Source: Oscillospiraceae bacterium
GTDB taxonomy: Bacteria; Bacillota; Clostridia; Oscillospirales; Oscillospiraceae
Assembly: GCA_017410425.1 (NCBI GenBank)
Contig: JAFQQV010000053.1
Coordinates: 1 to 34,161, forward strand
Reading direction: 5' to 3'
DNA length: 34,161 nucleotides
Shown here in pieces: positions 30,163 to 34,161 of the stretch. The notes beneath the pieces are model-generated. The model searched no databases. It saw only the letters and a program-made list of their open reading frames with translations, and was not told the DNA's origin. Made by a program: the position numbers and the translations under genes. Each line of letters starts with the position of its first letter. Within the stretch, counting starts at the first letter, position 1.

Positions 30163-31110
30163 ATGAAAGCGCAGTACGGAATTTTGAGATTTGCCAAATA
30201 CAAGGGGCCGGAGATAAGCCACATCGAAGCCCACAATGAACGTAGCAAAGAGAAGTATGCCAGTAACCCGGATGTGGACCTGAGCCGTAGCAAGGACAAT
30301 ATCCATCTGATAAGCCCCGGGCGAAAGTACCGGGCGGAGGCGGAAAGGCAGATAGCCGAAGCCGGATGCCGTACACGCTCAGACAGCGTGCGGGTGGTGG
30401 AGACCCTTATTACCGCAAGCCCAGAGTTTTTCAGCGGGAAAAGCTTGGAACACATCCAGGAATATTTCTCCCATGCACTTGAATTTATGGAGAAGTATCA
30501 GGCCAGAGAGACCATGATTTCTGCCGTTGTACATATGGATGAAAAGACGCCCCATATGCACCTGTGCTTTGTGCCGCTGACCCAGGACAAGCGGCTGAGC
30601 GCCAAGGAGATACTGGGCAACAAGAAGAAACTGACTTGGTGGCAGGACGAATTCTTTAAACACATGGTTGAAAAATACCCGGAGCTTGAGCGGGGTGAGA
30701 GTGCCTCAAAGACAGGGCGCAGCCACATACCGCCCCGGCTTTTCAAGGAGGCTGTGCAGCTGAGCACGCAAAGGGAGCAGATAATGCAGCTGATGGCGGA
30801 TACTAATCCCTTCAATAAAAAGGCAAAGGCGGAGGAACTGGAGCTGCTGCTGGATATCTACATGCCCGGGGTGGAGGCCATGAGCACGAAGCTAAAAAGC
30901 TACGACAAGCTTTATGAAGAGCTGCTTAAGGAAAAAGCACAGTTGGAAGAAAGCGTGGCCACTCTGTCAGACGAGGGCTTTCTGCGCAGGCTTGAGCTTA
31001 AGCAGACCATAAAGGAGCTGGACAAGCTGAGAAAAGCTGTAGAGGGTCTGCCGCCGGAGCTTTTGCAGGCGGCAAAGAGCAAAACATTGAATAAGAACCG
31101 ACAAATATGA
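30163..31110 (+). CDS. mobV: MobV-family relaxase (Pre/Mob)
   Basis: 315 residues, shorter than pMV158 MobM (494), ATG behind AGAGGG. All three MobV motifs are present: motif I HNER at 24-27, motif II VRVVETLITASPEF at 76-89, and the metal-binding motif III H124-x-D-E-x-x-x-H131-x-H133. A charged coiled-coil-like tail (about 220-300) follows. It nicks oriT and pilots the single strand during mobilisation. The matching nick sequence TAGTGTG/TTA is at 27568-27577. The element needs a helper conjugation system. Confidence 0.92.
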   Translation: MKAQYGILRFAKYKGPEISHIEAHNERSKEKYASNPDVDLSRSKDNIHLISPGRKYRAEAERQIAEAGCRTRSDSVRVVETLITASPEFFSGKSLEHIQEYFSHALEFMEKYQARETMISAVVHMDEKTPHMHLCFVPLTQDKRLSAKEILGNKKKLTWWQDEFFKHMVEKYPELERGESASKTGRSHIPPRLFKEAVQLSTQREQIMQLMADTNPFNKKAKAEELELLLDIYMPGVEAMSTKLKSYDKLYEELLKEKAQLEESVATLSDEGFLRRLELKQTIKELDKLRKAVEGLPPELLQAAKSKTLNKNRQI

Positions 31111-31144
31111 GGAAAATAATACCAGCAAAGGAGTGTGACGCTAT

Positions 31145-31399
31145 TTGGAAATGAACGTCAAGGATGATGTGCAGATAGTGGAGATTTGGCTTAGCAATGC
31201 GGAGAAAAACGACAAGCAAATCCGCGACAGTCTGCAAGTCGTCTTCGACAAATACAAGAAGAAAAAGTACATGGTGGCTGTGTTTGAATCCGGCGAGAAG
31301 GACCTGTATCAGGGAACCCTTGACCTTCTGGCCTATAACCGGAAGCTCAGCGCACAAAAGCAGGTGCAGCGGGACAAGCAGCGGGCCCTGGAACACTGA
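31145..31399 (+). CDS. Small conserved protein of mobilizable elements (TnpW-like), TTG start
   Basis: 84 residues. AAAGGAG (31127-31133) is 11 bases before a TTG at 31145; the ATG at 31151 would be 17 bases away. The core, KKKKYMVAVFESGEKDLYQGTLDLLAYNRK, resembles small proteins encoded next to relaxases and recombinases in clostridial mobilizable transposons. It is charged and soluble, with no known function. It lies between mobV and the recombinase. Confidence 0.6.
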   Translation: MEMNVKDDVQIVEIWLSNAEKNDKQIRDSLQVVFDKYKKKKYMVAVFESGEKDLYQGTLDLLAYNRKLSAQKQVQRDKQRALEH

Positions 31400-31410
31400 G
31401 ATTTGTAAGA

Positions 31411-31473
31411 GAAACTCGTTTTAAAATCTGAGAAGCTCGTCTTAAAATTTTAGAAACTCGCTTTAACTTTGCT
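31411..31473 (+). repeat. Three tandem 21-bp repeats upstream of the recombinase
   Basis: Units begin GAAACTCGTTTTAAAAT (31411), GAAGCTCGTCTTAAAAT (31432) and GAAACTCGCTTTAA (31453), with an exact 21-bp period. The third unit is one arm of the terminator that follows. All three can pair, with differing mismatches, with that terminator's second arm. Confidence 0.7.
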
Positions 31474-31496
31474 TAAAGCGAGTTTCTCTTTTTAAT
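31453..31496 (+). terminator. Terminator before the recombinase gene
   Basis: GAAACTCGCTTTAA (31453-31466) pairs with TTAAAGCGAGTTTC (31473-31486), then CTTTTTAAT. Confidence 0.85.
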
Positions 31497-31523
31497 ATGC
31501 CAAAATCAGACAGAAAAGCAAAG

Positions 31524-31552
31524 TTGCAATATACTATAATTTATAGTACAAT
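31524..31552 (+). promoter_or_regulatory. Recombinase promoter with embedded palindromic operator
   Basis: TTGCAA (31524-31529), 17-bp spacer, TACAAT (31547-31552). The spacer and -10 edge are occupied by the perfect 17-bp palindrome TACTATAA-T-TTATAGTA (31532-31548), an obvious repressor site. The repressor is not identified in the window. Confidence 0.65.
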
Positions 31553-31587
31553 GTTATCTGTAAAATATCACACAAGAGGTAATAAGG

Positions 31588-33732
31588 TTGATAGAAAAAT
31601 TTGACATTGCAGGTTACGCCCGTATATCCGTGGATGATGAGTTGGACCGGGACAATGTGTCCATCGAGAACCAGAAGGCCATCATTGAGGATTTCATTAA
31701 ACATAAATTCCCGGACAGCACGCTGAGCTTCTATGAGGACAGGGACCGCTCCGGCTACACCTTTGAACAGCGCGAGGGATACCAGAAGATGCGTCGTGGC
31801 CTCATGAGCCACAAGTATGACATCCTTGTGGTCAAGGACTTTTCCCGTTTTTCCCGCCGCAACAGCCGCGGCCTTGTGGAACTGGAGGACCTGCGCGACG
31901 CCGGCGTGCGCATTATCTCCATCGGCGACGGGATAGACTTCCCCAACGATGACGACTGGCTGAAGATACAGTTCCAGTTCCTGATAAACGAAATGCCGGT
32001 GACCGATACTTCCAAAAAGGTGCGCAATGTCATCAAGCGCCGTCAGGCAGACGGACAGTGGATATGCGCCGCGCCCTATGGCTATACGGTCAACAAGCGA
32101 CGTGAGTTTGAGATAGTCCCCACTGAAGCGGACATTGTGCGCCGGATATTTGAACTCTATAACAACGAGGGCTGGGGTTATAAGAAGATAGCAAACTACC
32201 TGACCGACCAGGGCATCCCTACGCCCAGAATGTCAGAGCAGATGCGCAAGGAAGCGGCGGGGGAGACCTGCCGCCGGGAGATAAAGGCAGCATGGGCCAT
32301 AGTCACTGTGCAGGGGATTCTGGACAACGATTTTTATATCGGCACTATGCGGCAGGGTAAATACACCCGGGCCAAGATAAACGGCAAGGATATAAAGCGG
32401 GATGAGGATGAGCAGATAGTCATTGAAAAGCACCATCAGGCTATTATCGACTACCGTACCTTTGCCACTACCCGGGCCCTGCGTGAAAAGCGCACTCGGG
32501 CAAACTACCGGGGTGTGAGGAAAAACGAAAATGTCTACTCCGGTTTTCTCAGCTGCGGTGACTGCGGCAGCCCCATGTTTGCCATGAGCCGCAGCGACCT
32601 GCGCCCGGCATACACCTGCGGTACTTATCACCGCCGCGGCCTTTCCGGCTGCACCTCCCACCATATCCGGGTTGACCGGCTGGATGCACTGCTCAAGGAC
32701 TATGTGCGCAAGGTGATGGATAATTCTGCCGCCATGATAGAGCGGCTCAACGCCGAGCTATTAAAGGAGAATGACGACGTGGCAGAGACCGAGCAGTCTG
32801 CCGACAATCTGGCGGAGGTCTTGGCAGATCTCAATGAGGAACTGAAGGTCACAAAGCGCCAGCGCATCCGGGACATTATGAAGCACCCGGAGCAGGAGCG
32901 GCTGCTGGAGGAGACCTACGACGAGATGGAGGCGGAGCTCCAGAAAAAGATAGAGGGTCTGAACCATCAGATCGAGCTGCTCTCCGACAAGCGCAACACC
33001 ATCATTCAGGCCAACCGCAGCGCCAAAACCGCGCTGGATGTCTTTGCCGATGTTCTTTCCAAGGAGCATCTTGACCGCAATGATCTGGAGCTTATCATAG
33101 ACCGTATCAAGGTTTTCGAGGACCATCTTGAGGTGAAGCTCCAGCGGGATATTGATACTCTCTTAAGATGCGACGGGATGGACCACATCATTAAATTTGA
33201 TGATGAACTTTCCCAGACCCTGATTCAGTCCTCCGAAAAGCACCCGGACAAGGTCTACGATGTCAATATTATCAGTGACGGTGACCCGCTGGAGATATTC
33301 ACAGATAAGGACGGGGAGCTTATCTTCAAAAAGTATTCTCCCATCGGGGAGCTTGGGGATTTTGCCGCCCAGATTTGTGACAGCCTGAGAAAGTCCACCG
33401 ACTCCATAGCGGCGGTGTGTGACCGGGATGGCGTGATTGCTATTTCCGGCGGCGGCAAGCGCGAACTGCTGGATAAGCCCATGAGCCCGCAGCTGAGCGC
33501 GATTATGGACTCGCGATCGGTATACCGACATAGCTCCGGCGGCAGCAACATCCCGGTGAGTGCTGAAGATGATAAGTACTGCGTTTCTGTGGCGGCGCCG
33601 GTTATATCCGAGGGAGATGTGATGGGCTGTGTGCTGTTTGTAACGGAGCGCAATTCTCCGCCCATTGGTGAGGTGGAGTATAAGCTTGCCCAGACGGTGG
33701 CGGTTTTTCTCGGCAAGCAGATGGAGAGCTGA
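31588..33732 (+). CDS. Large serine recombinase fused in frame to the SpoVT C-terminus
   Basis: TTG start at 31588 behind AAGAGGT; 714 residues. Residues 1-140 are the resolvase domain with nucleophile Ser14 (GYARIS), DRDRSGY and VVKDFSRFSRR. A recombinase domain follows, then a zinc ribbon (Cys323, Cys326, Cys344, Cys355) and a long coiled coil (about 365-500), as in TnpX/TndX-type integrases. From residue 565 (GDP-LEIF) onward the protein is SpoVT: rest of the AbrB domain, KYSPIGELGDF, then the GAF-like domain ending VAVFLGKQMES. The recombinase's own last 27 residues are at 16604-16684, on the other side of the element. It should integrate and excise the element at GGTGACCC. Whether the fusion is active is unknown. 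Confidence 0.9.
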   Translation: MIEKFDIAGYARISVDDELDRDNVSIENQKAIIEDFIKHKFPDSTLSFYEDRDRSGYTFEQREGYQKMRRGLMSHKYDILVVKDFSRFSRRNSRGLVELEDLRDAGVRIISIGDGIDFPNDDDWLKIQFQFLINEMPVTDTSKKVRNVIKRRQADGQWICAAPYGYTVNKRREFEIVPTEADIVRRIFELYNNEGWGYKKIANYLTDQGIPTPRMSEQMRKEAAGETCRREIKAAWAIVTVQGILDNDFYIGTMRQGKYTRAKINGKDIKRDEDEQIVIEKHHQAIIDYRTFATTRALREKRTRANYRGVRKNENVYSGFLSCGDCGSPMFAMSRSDLRPAYTCGTYHRRGLSGCTSHHIRVDRLDALLKDYVRKVMDNSAAMIERLNAELLKENDDVAETEQSADNLAEVLADLNEELKVTKRQRIRDIMKHPEQERLLEETYDEMEAELQKKIEGLNHQIELLSDKRNTIIQANRSAKTALDVFADVLSKEHLDRNDLELIIDRIKVFEDHLEVKLQRDIDTLLRCDGMDHIIKFDDELSQTLIQSSEKHPDKVYDVNIISDGDPLEIFTDKDGELIFKKYSPIGELGDFAAQICDSLRKSTDSIAAVCDRDGVIAISGGGKRELLDKPMSPQLSAIMDSRSVYRHSSGGSNIPVSAEDDKYCVSVAAPVISEGDVMGCVLFVTERNSPPIGEVEYKLAQTVAVFLGKQMES
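33280..33287 (+). repeat. attR core GGTGACCC
   Basis: Right junction. It is in the same codon phase (GGT GAC CC) as the left core at 16595-16602. Confidence 0.8.
33288..33732 (+). pseudogene. spoVT: Split spoVT, 3' part (codons 34-180)
   Basis: 147 codons running LEIFTDKDGELIFKKYSPIG to FLGKQMES. It supplies the second half of the AbrB hairpin and the GAF-like sensor domain of SpoVT, a forespore transcription regulator that follows sigma-G activation in Bacillus. No internal stop or frameshift is seen, so it is still under constraint or the insertion is recent. Joined to codons 1-33 at 16505-16603, it gives a full 180-residue protein (B. subtilis SpoVT has about 178). At present it is translated only as the tail of the recombinase. 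Confidence 0.9.
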
Positions 33733-33785
33733 AAACGGGGCAACTGTCGCTTTTTCGACAAGAAAAAATTTTCTCAAAAAAATAC

Positions 33786-33814
33786 TTGACATTTTCCGCA
33801 CTGCGCGTTATACT
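33786..33814 (+). promoter_or_regulatory. tRNA-Val promoter
   Basis: TTGACA (33786-33791), 17-bp spacer, TATACT (33809-33814). Near-consensus, 24 bases before the tRNA. Confidence 0.85.
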
Positions 33815-33837
33815 AACCAAGCTGACAGACAGCAAAT

Positions 33838-33913
33838 GGACGATTGGCGCAGCTGGTAGCGCATCCGCTTGACGTGCGGGAGGTCACAAGTTCGAGTCTT
33901 GTATCGTCCACCA
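33838..33913 (+). tRNA. tRNA-Val (anticodon GAC)
   Basis: 76 nt including an encoded CCA. The acceptor stem GGACGAT pairs with ATCGTCC. The anticodon loop TTGACGT on stem CCGC/GCGG carries GAC. The T-arm is ACAAG-TTCGAGT-CTTGT. It is functional-looking, with a strong promoter and terminator. Confidence 0.93.
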
Positions 33914-33915
33914 CA

Positions 33916-33949
33916 AACCTGCAACTCATTTGAGCTGCAGGTTTTTTGT
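33916..33949 (+). terminator. tRNA-Val terminator
   Basis: AACCTGCA (33917-33924) pairs with TGCAGGTT (33936-33943), then a T-run. A near-identical copy lies at 34090-34122. Confidence 0.85.
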
Positions 33950-34059
33950 TTGCGTAAAAAAGAAATATCGAACTTGTGAGCTCACAGCCGGAGGCTGTTT
34001 GAGCCGCGCTTGCGCGGCGGAAAAGCATCGGATGCCGGACGCGAAGCGGCCTGCACCCG

Positions 34060-34122
34060 CAAGTTCGAGTCTTGTATCGTCCACCACAAACCTGCAACTC
34101 ATTTGAGTTGCAGGTTTTTTGT
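34060..34122 (+). pseudogene. tRNA-Val 3' fragment with duplicated terminator
   Basis: The T-arm, acceptor 3' strand and CCA are repeated, but no matching 5' half exists upstream. The T stem has one A-to-G change (GCAAG against CTTGT). It is not a tRNA gene; it is likely a recombination scar or attachment-site remnant. Confidence 0.7.
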
Positions 34123-34161
34123 TTGTGTAAAAAAGAAATATCGAACTTGTGAGCTCACAGC

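Larger units (their letters stand above)
16595..33287. mobile_element. 16.7-kb integrative mobilizable element inserted in spoVT, with metabolic cargo
   Basis: The boundaries are the GGTGACCC cores inside the two spoVT halves; the distance core to core is 16,685 bp. The left part carries a TRAP transporter and amino-sugar-acid catabolic genes with their own GntR regulator. The right part carries oriT, primase, helicase, MobV relaxase, a small accessory gene and a large serine recombinase at the extreme right end. No mating-pore (type IV secretion) genes are present, so transfer would need a helper. The recombinase crosses the right junction and is fused to the rest of spoVT. Confidence 0.88.
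33887..34161 (+). repeat. 173-bp-period direct repeat of the tRNA-Val 3' end plus terminator
   Basis: 33887-33988 and 34060-34161 (window end) align over 102 bases with two mismatches. The repeated part starts in the T-arm and includes the acceptor 3' strand, CCA, terminator and about 40 bases beyond. The second copy lacks the tRNA 5' half. The spacer (33989-34059) holds a GCCGCGC/GCGCGGC hairpin at 34003-34018. Confidence 0.8.

Noticed and set aside
31411..31473. CRISPR-like array
   Set aside because: Only three contiguous 21-bp units with no spacers and no cas genes.
33813..34097. Minus-strand 94-codon ORF over the tRNA and its repeat
   Set aside because: It covers a well-folded tRNA and terminators; it is a familiar artefact of translating tRNA DNA.

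Overview
**Organism.** The window looks like a chromosomal segment of a gut-type Clostridia (Firmicutes) bacterium, probably Oscillospirales-like. The signs are strong AGGAGG ribosome sites, GC-rich coding with AT-rich promoters, Clostridia-style lipoprotein and TRAP/ABC genes, and a recognisable but interrupted sporulation gene, spoVT. The genus cannot be fixed from the sequence alone.

**1-16.4 kb, host chromosome.** The window opens with the 3' end of metK, then a secreted beta-propeller-like protein of unknown role. Next is a sialic-acid-type catabolic island. A leftward operon (8591 down to 2100) encodes a sugar ABC transporter (lipoprotein and two permeases), an N-acetylneuraminate lyase, a YdcF-like protein and a ROK kinase. 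Rightward genes encode an SGNH esterase, an N-acylglucosamine 2-epimerase and an RpiR regulator, and a YesL-like membrane protein is divergent. The set implies Neu5Ac -> ManNAc -> GlcNAc -> GlcNAc-6-P. A near-identical 17-bp palindrome, TTGAAAA-(T/A)AA-TTTTCAA, lies at both divergent promoter regions and is the best candidate operator for the RpiR protein. Then come an mscS/EamA pair (leftward) and a three-gene cassette of PIG-L deacetylase, phosphoglycosyl transferase and formyltransferase. That cassette may exchange N-acetyl for N-formyl on a lipid-linked sugar.

**16.6-33.3 kb, an integrative mobilizable element inside spoVT.** The first 33 codons of spoVT lie at 16505-16603. The remaining 147 codons lie 16.7 kb away at 33289-33732, fused in frame to a large serine recombinase. 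The 8-bp sequence GGTGACCC is at both junctions (16595-16602 and 33280-33287). Joining the halves restores a 180-residue SpoVT. Joining the element ends restores a recombinase with its own 27-residue tail. The left half of the element carries a metabolic cargo: TRAP transporter, amidohydrolase, SelA/DgaE-like PLP lyase, RidA, GntR regulator, RraA-like protein, AEC carrier, KDPG aldolase and KDG kinase. This fits uptake and breakdown of an N-acylated amino-sugar acid to pyruvate and glyceraldehyde-3-P. The right half is the backbone: a MobV-type oriT, a possible structured RNA, a CHC2 primase, a D5-like helicase, a MobV relaxase, a small accessory protein and the recombinase. A 16-bp sequence shared by the TRAP and gntR promoter regions suggests the cargo has its own GntR circuit.

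**33.7-34.2 kb.** A tRNA-Val(GAC) gene has a strong promoter and terminator. Its 3' end plus terminator is repeated 173 bp downstream and runs off the window.
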